A stretch of DNA of 64,000 bases from an uncultured cyanobacterium. GTDB taxonomy: Bacteria; Cyanobacteriota; Cyanobacteriia; PCC-6307; Cyanobiaceae. How positions within the stretch are numbered: position 1 is the stretch's first letter; every line of letters starts with the position of its first letter. Position numbers and translations under genes: made by a program. A model generated the notes under the pieces. That model ran no database searches and was not told the origin of the DNA. It saw only the letters and a program-made list of their open reading frames with translations. Location: contig CAIOGZ010000023.1 in the NCBI GenBank assembly GCA_903858015.1, forward strand, positions 1 to 64,000. Direction: 5' to 3'. Shown in pieces: positions 1 through 10,729 of the stretch.

Positions 1-2
1 CC

Positions 3-494
3 ACCTTGGAAGGCCATTCCGACTGGGTGATGGCCCTGGCGGTGCTCCCAGGCGGACGGCTCGCTTCGGGGGCAGACGATCGCACCATCAAGCTCTGGGA
101 TCCGGCCAGCGGCCAGCTCCAAGCCACCCTGGAAGGCCATTCCGGCAGGGTGTATGCCCTGGCGGTGCTCCCAGGCGGACGGCTCGCTTCGGGGGCAGAC
201 GATCGCACCATCAAGCTCTGGGATCCGGCCAGCGGCCAGCTCCAAGCCACCCTGGAAGGCCATTCCGACTGGGTGAGGGCCCTGGCGGTGCTCCCAGGCG
301 GACGGCTCGCTTCGGGGGCAGGTGATGGCACCATCAAGCTCTGGGATCCAACCAGCGCCAAACCCGAATCCGACCAGCCGCAATTCGTAGCCGATGCCGC
401 CATCACCGCCCTGGCCTTCCTGCCCGCTGCCTCAACCCTGGTAGCCGGCGATGCCAGCGGCCGATTGCACTGGTTGCGCCTGCCCGGGCCTTGA
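3..494 (+). CDS. WD40 repeat protein, C-terminal part (5' end outside window)
   Basis: The reading frame is already open at the left edge, so only the C-terminal part of about 163 residues is seen. It holds three 41-residue WD40 blades, each with the signatures LASGA and TIKLWDP, then a more divergent last blade ending in LHWLRLPGP. WD40 blades form beta-propellers that act as protein-interaction platforms; no catalytic domain is visible here. The three blades are almost identical at the DNA level, which points to recent duplication. The gene lies about 100 bp upstream of chlL on the same strand, but nothing shows a functional link. Partner and role are unknown. Confidence 0.85.
   Translation, partial: TLEGHSDWVMALAVLPGGRLASGADDRTIKLWDPASGQLQATLEGHSGRVYALAVLPGGRLASGADDRTIKLWDPASGQLQATLEGHSDWVRALAVLPGGRLASGAGDGTIKLWDPTSAKPESDQPQFVADAAITALAFLPAASTLVAGDASGRLHWLRLPGP
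10..378 (+). repeat. Three near-identical 123-bp WD40-coding repeats
   Basis: The segment beginning AAGGCCATTCC recurs at 10, 133 and 256, giving a 123-bp period (41 codons, one WD40 blade). Copies differ at only a few bases, for example GACTGGGTGATG against GGCAGGGTGTAT. Such identity suggests recent expansion or gene conversion, and copy number may be misassembled. Confidence 0.9.
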
Positions 495-1556
<1,062 letters not shown>

Positions 1557-1634
1557 CCCAGGGGCGAGCCAACGACAGCTGCCCCTAAACCGATTCCATC
1601 AGCTGCCCCTCAACAGCTGCCCCTACGCCTGCCT

Positions 1635-2504
1635 TTACACCTGATTATCGCTAAAGGTGTCGCACTGGTTCATGTCGCCGCTCTGCAGCCCGGTGGCAAA
1701 CCATTGCTGCCGCTGGGCCGAGCTGCCGTGGGTGAAGGTTTCTGGCCTCACCCGCCCGCTGCTTTGGCGCTGCAGCGTATCGTCGCCAATCCTGGCGGCG
1801 GCATTGAGCGCCTCCTCAATATCGCCTTGCTCCAAAGTGCCGCGCTGGGTGGCGGTGCGATGGGCCCAAACGCCCGCAAAACAATCGGCCTGCAGTTCCA
1901 GCCGCACCGAAAGTTGGTTGGCCTGGGCCTGGGGCACGCGGCGCTGCAGGCGCTGCACCTGCTGATCAATGCCCATTTGGTGCTGAACGTGGTGGCCGAT
2001 CTCATGGGCAATCACGTAGGCCTGGGCGAAATCACCCGGCGCCCCCATCTGCTGCCGTAGTTGCCGATAGAAGTTGAGGTCGATGTAGACCTTTTCATCA
2101 TTGGGGCAGTAAAAGGGGCCCATCGCGCCGGCCGCCTGGCCGCAGGCCGAAGCCACCACGCCATCAAAAATCACCAATTTTGGCGCGCGATAGCTTGCAC
2201 CATTTTCGCTGAATTCCTGCTTCCAGGTATCTTCCGTATCGGCTAGCACCACCGAAACGAAATCGGCCAACTTGTCTTCCGACGGTGCCGTTTGCCGCGG
2301 CCGGCTCACCTGGGTTTGGGCCGGCCCCAGCACCGACCCATCCCCCGAAAGCTGCTGCAGCACCACGAACGGGTCGCCGCCGAGCAGGGCCACGGCCAGG
2401 GCGAGCAGGATGCCAAGGATGCCAACGCCACCGGCTACGGCGGGCACCCCCACGCCACGGCGATCTTCCACATTCTCACTTCGCCGTCCATCGCTCCAGC
2501 GCAT
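1635..2504 (-). CDS. Neutral zinc metallopeptidase, YpfJ family
   Basis: 289-residue protein of the YpfJ/KPN_02809 putative neutral zinc metallopeptidase family. After a short basic N-terminus a single membrane helix (about residues 20-42, ILGILLALAVALL) is followed by an extracytoplasmic domain. The zinc-binding HExxH motif appears as AHEIGHHVQHQ near residue 166. The family pattern of conserved glutamines and the DCFAGVWA segment is present. It is transcribed towards chlL and its 3' end lies next to repeats. Physiological substrate is unknown. The ATG at 2504 is a plausible start because it directly precedes the membrane-anchor region. Confidence 0.88.
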   Translation of the reverse strand: MRWSDGRRSENVEDRRGVGVPAVAGGVGILGILLALAVALLGGDPFVVLQQLSGDGSVLGPAQTQVSRPRQTAPSEDKLADFVSVVLADTEDTWKQEFSENGASYRAPKLVIFDGVVASACGQAAGAMGPFYCPNDEKVYIDLNFYRQLRQQMGAPGDFAQAYVIAHEIGHHVQHQMGIDQQVQRLQRRVPQAQANQLSVRLELQADCFAGVWAHRTATQRGTLEQGDIEEALNAAARIGDDTLQRQSSGRVRPETFTHGSSAQRQQWFATGLQSGDMNQCDTFSDNQV

Positions 2505-2566
2505 GGTGGGTTCACCGGTGGGTTGGCAGGCAGTCTGACTGAGCGGATGCCTGCCGCCGCCGGCGC

Positions 2567-3454
2567 TCAGATCTCCGCCGCCGCCCGCTCCACCAACCGC
2601 CGCGCTACCGCCTGAACACCCGTATGGGCGTAGGTATCGGTGAAGGCATCGAGGAAGGTGGCCAGCTGCTCCATGCCGCCATGCCAGGGGCCAAGCGTGG
2701 TTTCCAGGGCCCGCACGGCCCGCTGGCCGCTCAGCCCCAGCTCGCCCACAAAGCCATCGGCCCAGCCCAGCCAGTGATCCACGCCCCGGCGCAAGAAGGC
2801 CAGATGGGCGGTATCGCCGCGGCCCGGCAGCAGCGAGGCCATGCCGGCATAGGAGGGCAGTTGGTGCAATTCGTGGCTGCTGACCTGGCCCAGCAGCGCA
2901 TCGAGCCGGTGCAGGGCGTTATCGCCCAGCGGCAGCAGGGCATCAAAGCAAACCAGCGCCGCCATCCGCACCCTCGCTTCCGAGGCGTACTCGGTCAGCG
3001 AAGCGCCGAAGGCGGCAAAGCTGTCGCCCGGCAAACCGTTCACCTGGGTGAAGGCCAGCATTTCGGCGCCCACCTTCAAACTCAGGTCCACGGCCTGCAG
3101 GGTCTGGCTGGCGGGGGTCAGGGTCGCCAGCCGCTTCACCAGCGGTAGCGCCCCGGCCACGTTGGCGAGCACCCGCAGGCCGCCGGCCGCCTTCTGGGAG
3201 CGATTCACGGCGTCGTAGAGGCTGAGGGCGCGGCGGTAGCCCTCATGGCGCGAAAGATTAAGGGCGTCGGCCCTGGAGCGCACCTGCGCCACCAGCTCGG
3301 GATCATCGCTGCCGAGCACATCGGCGATCAGCTCGTCCGCACTGGTCTGGTTGGTCCAGCCCCCCGGCACCAGGCTGCTGATCCCCCGCAGGGCGAGCAC
3401 GGTGAGATTGCGGCGGGGCAAATGGTCGAGGCGGTCAAGAACGGTGGCGCTCAT
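2567..3454 (-). CDS. Conserved hypothetical, mostly alpha-helical protein
   Basis: 295-residue soluble protein without a motif I recognise. The sequence is rich in Ala and Leu with predicted helices throughout and has no signal peptide or membrane segment. The ATG at 3454 overlaps the TGA of the upstream membrane protein by four bases (ATGA), which indicates translational coupling and a shared transcript. It lies between two membrane-anchored protein genes near por and chlL, a region of photosynthesis genes, but its own role cannot be inferred. The good length and tight coupling make it a real gene. Confidence 0.75.
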   Translation of the reverse strand: MSATVLDRLDHLPRRNLTVLALRGISSLVPGGWTNQTSADELIADVLGSDDPELVAQVRSRADALNLSRHEGYRRALSLYDAVNRSQKAAGGLRVLANVAGALPLVKRLATLTPASQTLQAVDLSLKVGAEMLAFTQVNGLPGDSFAAFGASLTEYASEARVRMAALVCFDALLPLGDNALHRLDALLGQVSSHELHQLPSYAGMASLLPGRGDTAHLAFLRRGVDHWLGWADGFVGELGLSGQRAVRALETTLGPWHGGMEQLATFLDAFTDTYAHTGVQAVARRLVERAAAEI

Positions 3455-4131
3455 GCGGCGGGCTCCAGGACGGCGTTGGCGCGATTCGAAAGCGATGGGC
3501 GGGATCGGTTTGGCAGCGCCTTGGCCTGGGGCGCCTCCCGGTTGAAGCGGGGCAGGCGCAGGCCAGGGGCGCGGCCAGGGGCCAGGGCCTCACGGCCAGG
3601 GGCCCGGGCCTCACGGCCGGCGGGAATCGCTGGGGCGATGGCGGGATTGAGGGCCGCCAGGGAGGCCACGTCAAAGGCCTCCAGCAAGGCATGGCGCTGC
3701 TGGCTATCCATGCCGTTGCCTTGGCCGATCACCTTCACCTGAAAGCGGTCGGCCACCAGCAAGGCGCTGGCCTGGCTGCCCTGGTCCACCAGCGGCCAAG
3801 ACCGCAGCCGTTCCTGGCTATGGATGAACTTGTTGCGGCTGGCCGGCGAGCTGGTCACATCGGAGATCGAGAGCAGCGCCACCACGTCGGAGCCGCGTTT
3901 GAGCCGGGCTTGGCTGAAACCCCGCTTCTCCTGGGTGAACACCAGTTGTTCACCGGCCTCGGGGGAGGGGAAGAGGCGGTTGAAGTTGGTGCCGTTCACC
4001 AGGGCGCGGTTGGGAATGTTGCCGACGCTGCCGCCGGGCAGCCAGGAGCGGAAGGGAAGGAACAGGAACGCCCCAAGGATCAAGCCTGCCAGCAGCAGCA
4101 GGCCAATTCCCCAGCGCAGGTTGCGGGACAT
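3451..4131 (-). CDS. Hypothetical membrane-anchored protein with repetitive tail
   Basis: 226-residue protein with one N-terminal membrane helix (about residues 7-25, IGLLLLAGLILGAFLFL) and an outside domain containing GSDVVALLSISDVTSSP. The last 60 residues are low complexity, with APGREALAPGRAPG-type repeats encoded by short GC-rich DNA repeats, so the tail is probably disordered and variable. I chose the ATG at 4131 because the upstream alternative (4155) adds only a His-rich stretch. Overlap with the following gene suggests an operon. No family was recognised. Confidence 0.65.
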   Translation of the reverse strand: MSRNLRWGIGLLLLAGLILGAFLFLPFRSWLPGGSVGNIPNRALVNGTNFNRLFPSPEAGEQLVFTQEKRGFSQARLKRGSDVVALLSISDVTSSPASRNKFIHSQERLRSWPLVDQGSQASALLVADRFQVKVIGQGNGMDSQQRHALLEAFDVASLAALNPAIAPAIPAGREARAPGREALAPGRAPGLRLPRFNREAPQAKALPNRSRPSLSNRANAVLEPAA

Positions 4132-4209
4132 CGCGTGGTGTGGATGGCTATGCAACTTGATAGCAGCGCCAACGCCCTCTGGCCCAGGGCTGCCACAACC
4201 TGAAGCCGA

Positions 4210-6041
<1,832 letters not shown>

Positions 6042-6088
6042 CGCTTGTAGCAGTTGGCGCCCGCCTTGCCAAGGTGGTGCCTCGATCC

Positions 6089-6184
6089 TCAGGCTTTGTA
6101 AAGGCTGAAGGCAAGGCGCACCGCCAGAACTCCAGCGTGGGCGGCCACCACCAGAGCGATCAGCACTTCGGTCTGGTTGATCAT
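6089..6184 (-). CDS. psaM: Photosystem I reaction centre subunit XII (PsaM)
   Basis: 31-codon gene. The product is a single hydrophobic helix, starting MINQTEVLIALVV and ending RLAFSLYKA. The segment HAGVLAVRL and the short Arg/Lys/Tyr end match, from memory, the PsaM of Prochlorococcus and marine Synechococcus (HAGVLALRL). PsaM is a one-helix thylakoid protein at the trimer-facing side of photosystem I. The ATG at 6184 is the only sensible start and TGA ends it at 6089. It is divergent from crr6, and the hypothetical membrane gene follows on the same strand. Short length is the main reason for remaining doubt. Confidence 0.85.
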   Translation of the reverse strand: MINQTEVLIALVVAAHAGVLAVRLAFSLYKA

Positions 6185-6271
6185 GGTCTGGCTTGGCAAA
6201 CGTAACGGCTCCATTGTTCCCGCTTGACTCGCTACGGTCCAGGCCCTGCCCCCGCCCTGTCACAGCTCTTG

Positions 6272-6817
6272 ATGCCCCCTCCGCCTGTGGAGCTGCCCCT
6301 GGCACTCACCATTGGCCCCGACCAGATTCGGGACCTCGATCTCAGCCCCCTGGCTCCCCTGGCGGAGGCCCCGGTGGCCAGCCTGGTCGCGGCAGCGGCT
6401 CAGCTCGATCTGGAGCTGATCTGGCCCCGCCTGGACGATGATCCCCGCGAGCTCTCCCAAGTGGCCGAGGTGCGGCTGTGGTGCCTCCGCGCCGACGCCC
6501 TCCATCCGTGGCTGCCGCTCCTGCTCGAGCGCAGCAACGGCAGCCTCACCCGCCACGCAGCGATGCTGCTGCCCCATGGTTTCAGCCGCAGCGAAGGGAT
6601 CCGCTTTGCTCCCGAGAGCCTCGAGCTTTGGATCACCCATCGCCTCTTCTGGCTCGATGCCTGGTCGATCGGCGCCGAGGTTTCCTGTCGCCAGGGCCTA
6701 GCCCAGATGGCAGCCGTGCTCGGCTTCGAGTTGGATGCAGCGTTTTGGCTACCGGCCGGCCTACCAACTGGCCTACCGGCGGGCCTACCGGCGGGCCTGC
6801 CGCTAGCGGAGAGCTGA
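6272..6817 (+). CDS. crr6: CRR6-family NdhI maturation factor
   Basis: 181-residue soluble protein matching the CRR6 family, which in plants and cyanobacteria assists assembly or maturation of NdhI in the NDH-1 complex of cyclic electron flow. Recognisable family segments are DDDPRELSQVAEVRLW, HPWLPLLLER, AAMLLPHGFSRSEGI and GLAQMAAVLGFELD. The ATG at 6272 starts a normal-looking protein; an upstream ATG at 6224 would add 16 residues. The C-terminus carries a GLPT/GLPA repeat (four 12-bp units, 6752-6799) not expected in the family, and the stop lies in a second 12-bp array. Confidence 0.88.
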   Translation: MPPPPVELPLALTIGPDQIRDLDLSPLAPLAEAPVASLVAAAAQLDLELIWPRLDDDPRELSQVAEVRLWCLRADALHPWLPLLLERSNGSLTRHAAMLLPHGFSRSEGIRFAPESLELWITHRLFWLDAWSIGAEVSCRQGLAQMAAVLGFELDAAFWLPAGLPTGLPAGLPAGLPLAES

Positions 6818-6859
6818 ATCAACAGCTGAGACAACAGCTGAATCAACAGCCCAATCCCC
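6752..6859 (+). repeat. Two 12-bp tandem arrays at the crr6 3' end
   Basis: Array one (6752-6799) has four units such as CCGGCGGGCCTA and encodes the GLP-rich tail of CRR6. Array two (6812-6859) has units AGCTGAATCAAC at 6812, 6824 and 6836 plus a degenerate copy at 6848. The crr6 TGA (6815-6817) is in the first unit, and the TGA of each of the next two units is in the same frame. Confidence 0.85.
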
Positions 6860-6898
6860 CCAATCCCCCGGTTTCGCCCCTCCGCTCCAAATCCAGCC

Positions 6899-7708
6899 AT
6901 GCAGCACAGCGAGCGCCCTGCGGTGCGCTGGATCCCCAGCCACACCCTGCCGGGGGACTGGCAGATGGCGATTGACGAACAGCTGCTGAACACGGCCCTG
7001 GACAAGCCTGAAGTTGGGGCTGTGCTGCGGCTCTATCGCTGGTCAAGACCGACGCTGTCGCTGGGTTATCACCAACGCAGCCTGCCGCCCCACTGGCAGG
7101 AGCTCGCCGCGGCGGGGGAGATTGATCTGGTCCGGCGGCCCAGCGGCGGCCGGGCGGTGCTCCATGCCGGCGACATCACCTATGCCCTGGTCTGGCCGGC
7201 CCCGCCCGGCTCCCGTCGGGCGGTCTATGGCCGGGCCTGTGGCTGGTTGTGCCGGGCCTTTGCCGAACTTGGACTGCCGCTCCGGTTCGGCAGGAGCTCC
7301 CCCAGCCGGGATCGGGCCAGTTGTTTCGCCACCAGCACCGCCGCCGACCTCGTGCATGCCAACGGGGCCAAGCGGATCGGCAGTGCCCAACTCTGGCGGC
7401 GGGGCAGCCTGCTCCAGCACGGCAGCATCCTGCTCAGCCCGCCCGCTGCGCTCTGGCAAGCGATCTTCGCGGAGAATCCCCCCGATCTCCAACCCGTTCC
7501 CCTGGCCGGGGCCGAGCTGGACCAACTGTTGCGCCGTAACGCTGAGCGCTGCCTTCCCTTCGCCCGGGGGGGCGTCGATTTGGTTAGCCAAGAGCTTGGG
7601 GCGCCGGAATGGTTAGCGATCTCTGCGGCCTTGCCCCACTACCGCCCGCTGGCTGGATCGAGGCCTTGTCCAGCCGCTCAGGAGCGCGATGCTCCCCCAC
7701 CCAGCTGA
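6899..7708 (+). CDS. Lipoate-protein ligase A / octanoyltransferase-like protein
   Basis: 269-residue member of the biotin/lipoate A/B protein ligase fold. Family signatures are WQMAIDEQLL at the N-terminus, RPTLSLGYHQ, the RRPSGGRAVLH motif around the lipoyl-AMP pocket, and ANGAKRIGSAQLWRRG. It probably attaches lipoyl or octanoyl groups to 2-oxoacid dehydrogenase E2 or GcvH; substrate choice (LplA or LipM type) cannot be settled from sequence alone. It follows crr6 by about 80 bp. The last 31 bp overlap the convergent M50 protease gene, so the C-terminal residues are Pro-rich and probably poorly conserved. Confidence 0.85.
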   Translation: MQHSERPAVRWIPSHTLPGDWQMAIDEQLLNTALDKPEVGAVLRLYRWSRPTLSLGYHQRSLPPHWQELAAAGEIDLVRRPSGGRAVLHAGDITYALVWPAPPGSRRAVYGRACGWLCRAFAELGLPLRFGRSSPSRDRASCFATSTAADLVHANGAKRIGSAQLWRRGSLLQHGSILLSPPAALWQAIFAENPPDLQPVPLAGAELDQLLRRNAERCLPFARGGVDLVSQELGAPEWLAISAALPHYRPLAGSRPCPAAQERDAPPPS

Positions 7709-9042
7709 GCTGCCGGGCTGGTTGCCTCGCCCAGCTGGACCTCCCCAGCCGCCAGCATCGATCTGGCCACCTGGGCAAGGCCAAGACCCAGCGGGTAACC
7801 GTTCTGTTGGCGCGCCACCTGCAGCAGCTGGCTGGGCAGCCGCAGGCCAATCTTTTCGAGCACCGCTTCGCCCAGATCGGGGCGCTCAAGGGTGCCGCAC
7901 GGTAGCCCGGCGGGGCCGATCACCAGCAACCTGGGCCGATCGGGATGATCAAGCAGCAACACCGCCTCCCACAGCGGCGCCGATTCGGCAATCGAGGGCA
8001 GCTCGCTGAGGGGGCGCAGATGGGCTTCCACAGTTTCCGTATCCCAGCGCTGCACCGGCAACTGCTGCAGGACAGCCGCATCGATCACCCCTCGCCAACG
8101 TCCCCTGGCGCAGACCAACAGCCAATCGGGCAGGCTCGATTGGACAGCGGCGGCGCGGCTCGCCGCGGTGGCAGGGGCAGAGGCGGGGCCCGAAGGCGGG
8201 GCTTGGGAGGCGAGCGGCGGCGCTGCGATCGGTTCGCTTCGGCTCAGCTGCCGCAGCGTGGTACCCGCCTCGATCACCCGAAATCGCCTTCGGCTCGCAT
8301 CCTTCACCCGAATCTCGCGCAGCGCCTGCTGGACCTGGAGCAGCTGGCGCTGGTTGCGGGCCGCGCCCAGTCCAAACCAGCCCAGCAGCATCAACCAGGC
8401 GCCACTGATGCCGCCGCCCCGCAGCAGCAAGACCGAGCCCAGGCCGATGGCCATAAAGGAAAGAAAGCGTCCGCAGCCGTTGGCCACCTCCAAGCCCCGA
8501 CGCCGGCTGCCGGTGAGCTGCCAGACCAGGGCCTTCACCACCAGTCCGCCATCGAGGGGCAGGCCAGGTAGGAGGTTGAACAGGGCAAGCACCAAGTTGA
8601 GCACCCCCAGTTGGGTGACCATGGCTCCCAACACGATCGATTGATGGGAAGCGCTGTGGACAGCTGCCAAGAGGAGGGTTCCAAGTGCCAGGCTGACCAG
8701 CGGACCCGCCAGCGCCACCATCAAAGCCCCGATCGCGGTCGGACAATCGCGCTCCACGCTCGCCACCCCGCCCAGCAGGAACAGGGTGATGCTGCGCACC
8801 TTGACCCCCTGGCTGATCGCCACTAAGGAGTGGCCCAGTTCATGCAGCAGCACCGAAACGAACAGCAGCACGGCCGTGGCCAGGGCCACCGCCCACAGCC
8901 CTCCCTGCGGCAGCGTCGTGGTCAAGCTGACCCGATAGTGCCGTTCGAAGACCAGGGTGGCCGCGAACAAAATCACGAACCAGGTCGGATGGATGCGCAG
9001 GGGAATCCCGCGAATTTTGAGTAGTTGCCAGCCTTCTCCCAC
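7678..9042 (-). CDS. Site-2-protease family (M50) zinc metalloprotease
   Basis: 454-residue multi-spanning membrane protein. HELGHS near residue 66 is the zinc-binding HExxH motif inside a helix, and NLLPGLPLDGG near residue 160 carries the third zinc ligand (Asp). About four to six membrane helices occupy the first 235 residues. The C-terminal half contains two degenerate segments (around DWLLVCARGRWRGV and RLLVIGPAGLPCGTL) in the position where related proteases carry CBS domains. Such enzymes cut membrane proteins within the bilayer, often in regulated signalling. The start is a GTG at 9042. Substrate unknown. Confidence 0.88.
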   Translation of the reverse strand: MGEGWQLLKIRGIPLRIHPTWFVILFAATLVFERHYRVSLTTTLPQGGLWAVALATAVLLFVSVLLHELGHSLVAISQGVKVRSITLFLLGGVASVERDCPTAIGALMVALAGPLVSLALGTLLLAAVHSASHQSIVLGAMVTQLGVLNLVLALFNLLPGLPLDGGLVVKALVWQLTGSRRRGLEVANGCGRFLSFMAIGLGSVLLLRGGGISGAWLMLLGWFGLGAARNQRQLLQVQQALREIRVKDASRRRFRVIEAGTTLRQLSRSEPIAAPPLASQAPPSGPASAPATAASRAAAVQSSLPDWLLVCARGRWRGVIDAAVLQQLPVQRWDTETVEAHLRPLSELPSIAESAPLWEAVLLLDHPDRPRLLVIGPAGLPCGTLERPDLGEAVLEKIGLRLPSQLLQVARQQNGYPLGLGLAQVARSMLAAGEVQLGEATSPAAQLGGGASRS

Positions 9043-9216
9043 GGTTCTTCCTGAACGGGTGCAGTGTTTGCTCTAGTCTCGCCTTCGCCCTGATTGGGCC
9101 TGTCAGCTCGGCCGCTCCGGTGGGAGTCGATCCTTGCTGAGCAGGTATCTCCATGGGGCCCCTGGCCGTGGCGGCAACCGTCGTCGCGCCACAATCTTAG
9201 AAACGCTCTTCGCTGA

Positions 9217-9894
9217 TTGGTTCCGATCCCCCCTCCCCTGTTGAAGGTTTGCGGTTTGCGGCAACCTGCCCAGGCTGCGGCGGTTGCAGCCCTGGGGGCG
9301 GATGCGGTCGGGGTGATCGCGGTGCCCTCTTCGCCGCGCTGGCTGGAGCCTGCCCGGCGGCCGCCGGTGTTTGCCGCCGTGCAGGCGAGCCGAGCCGATT
9401 GCCTGCGGGTGCTGGTGGTGGCCGATCCCAGCGATGACGATCTTGCCCAGCTCGAACCGGGGCGCGGCGGCCATAACGTGCTGCAGTTGCATGGTGCCGA
9501 GACCCCAGAGCGCTGTCAGGAACTAAGGCAACGGCTGCCCTCGGACCTGCGCTTGTGGAAGGCGCTGCGCATTCGTTCGCAACGCGACCTCGACCAGGCC
9601 AGCAGCTATGCCTCCGTGGTGGATGCGTTGCTGCTGGATGCCTGGGCGCCAGACCAGTTGGGCGGCACGGGCCATTGTTTGCCGTTGGCTTGGCTGGCGG
9701 ATTTCAGGAGCGACGTTCCCTGGTGGCTTGCCGGCGGCATCACGCCGGAGCGGGTCTTGCCAGTTTTGGCTGCCGTTAGGCCGGTGGGCCTCGACGCCTC
9801 AAGTGGCGTCGAGGATGCCCCGGGCCTCAAGAATCTGGATCGGGTGGCCGCCCTGGTGGAGGCGGTCGCCGCCTATGGGCAACCCAGCTTCTAG
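9217..9894 (+). CDS. trpF: Phosphoribosylanthranilate isomerase
   Basis: TIM-barrel isomerase (225 aa) of tryptophan biosynthesis, converting phosphoribosylanthranilate to CdRP. KVCGL at the N-terminus has the catalytic Cys; LQLHG, LLLDAW with LGGTG, WWLAGGI and GLDASSGVE follow in the family order. No ATG is available near the N-terminus; TTG at 9217 or 9241 must be used. The gene is divergent from the M50 protease upstream and stands alone, separated from other trp genes. Confidence 0.95.
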   Translation: MVPIPPPLLKVCGLRQPAQAAAVAALGADAVGVIAVPSSPRWLEPARRPPVFAAVQASRADCLRVLVVADPSDDDLAQLEPGRGGHNVLQLHGAETPERCQELRQRLPSDLRLWKALRIRSQRDLDQASSYASVVDALLLDAWAPDQLGGTGHCLPLAWLADFRSDVPWWLAGGITPERVLPVLAAVRPVGLDASSGVEDAPGLKNLDRVAALVEAVAAYGQPSF

Positions 9895-9958
9895 GAGAAA
9901 CTGGGTGACGCTGAGCACTAGCTGAGCAGAAATGGAGTGAATCTTGAATAGAAAATTG

Positions 9959-10720
9959 TCAGTAAGTCAGCGCTGACTCCTGCTGCTTCACCAGTTCGAA
10001 GAACTCGGCCTTGAGGCTGGGATCGTGACGGAAATCGCCCCGCACCACGGAGTTCACCATGCTGGTTTGGGGCTCCTTGACGCCCCGCCACTTCATGCAG
10101 TAGTGCTGGGCCTTGACCAGGATCGCCAGGCCGAGGGGATGGCACAGACGCTCGATCTCATCGGCAAGAATCAGCACCGCCTCTTCCTGGATGTGGGGCC
10201 TGGAGAAAACCCAATCGACGACTCGGGAAAACTTGGAAATACCGATCACTTGATCGCCGGGCTTGATGCCAATCCAGCAACTGCCTAGAATCGGCACGAG
10301 ATGGTGGGAGCAGGCGGAACGCACTGAAATCGGACCAACGGTATAAATTTCATCAAGCTTTTTGACATTCGGAAACGAGGCGATTTTGGGCTGATCTTGG
10401 TAGCGGCCCTTAAAAACCTCGTGCAGATACATGCGGGCTACCCGCTCTGCCGTTTCAGCGGTGTTGTGATCGTTATCGATATCGATAACAAGGCTGCGCA
10501 GTAGGTCACGGACCTTATCGGCAACCTCAACTTCTAACTCCTGAAGTTCACCTTCACGCAGGAAAGCCGAGATATTGTCATTGGCAAAGAAGGACGCGCT
10601 GGACTCCTCCAAGCGTTCACGCAGCCGCACGCTCACCGGCAGCGTTGCCAGCTTGGCGTTTTGCCCAGGGCTGGCCTGGATCGTGGTGGGCGTGAATGCT
10701 TGCGGGAGGGTGGAGGTCAT
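9959..10720 (-). CDS. folE: GTP cyclohydrolase I
   Basis: 253-residue enzyme converting GTP to dihydroneopterin triphosphate, the first step of folate and pterin synthesis. Zinc ligands are visible in SACSHHLVP and HYCMKWRG. Other family marks are DPxx-type N-terminal helices, GRYQDQPK and ISKFSRVVDW. It is the last gene of a leftward run and starts nine bases after the SDR gene, which suggests co-transcription. Its base composition is somewhat lower in GC than neighbouring genes. Confidence 0.96.
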   Translation of the reverse strand: MTSTLPQAFTPTTIQASPGQNAKLATLPVSVRLRERLEESSASFFANDNISAFLREGELQELEVEVADKVRDLLRSLVIDIDNDHNTAETAERVARMYLHEVFKGRYQDQPKIASFPNVKKLDEIYTVGPISVRSACSHHLVPILGSCWIGIKPGDQVIGISKFSRVVDWVFSRPHIQEEAVLILADEIERLCHPLGLAILVKAQHYCMKWRGVKEPQTSMVNSVVRGDFRHDPSLKAEFFELVKQQESALTY

Positions 10721-10729
10721 GGGGGGGGA

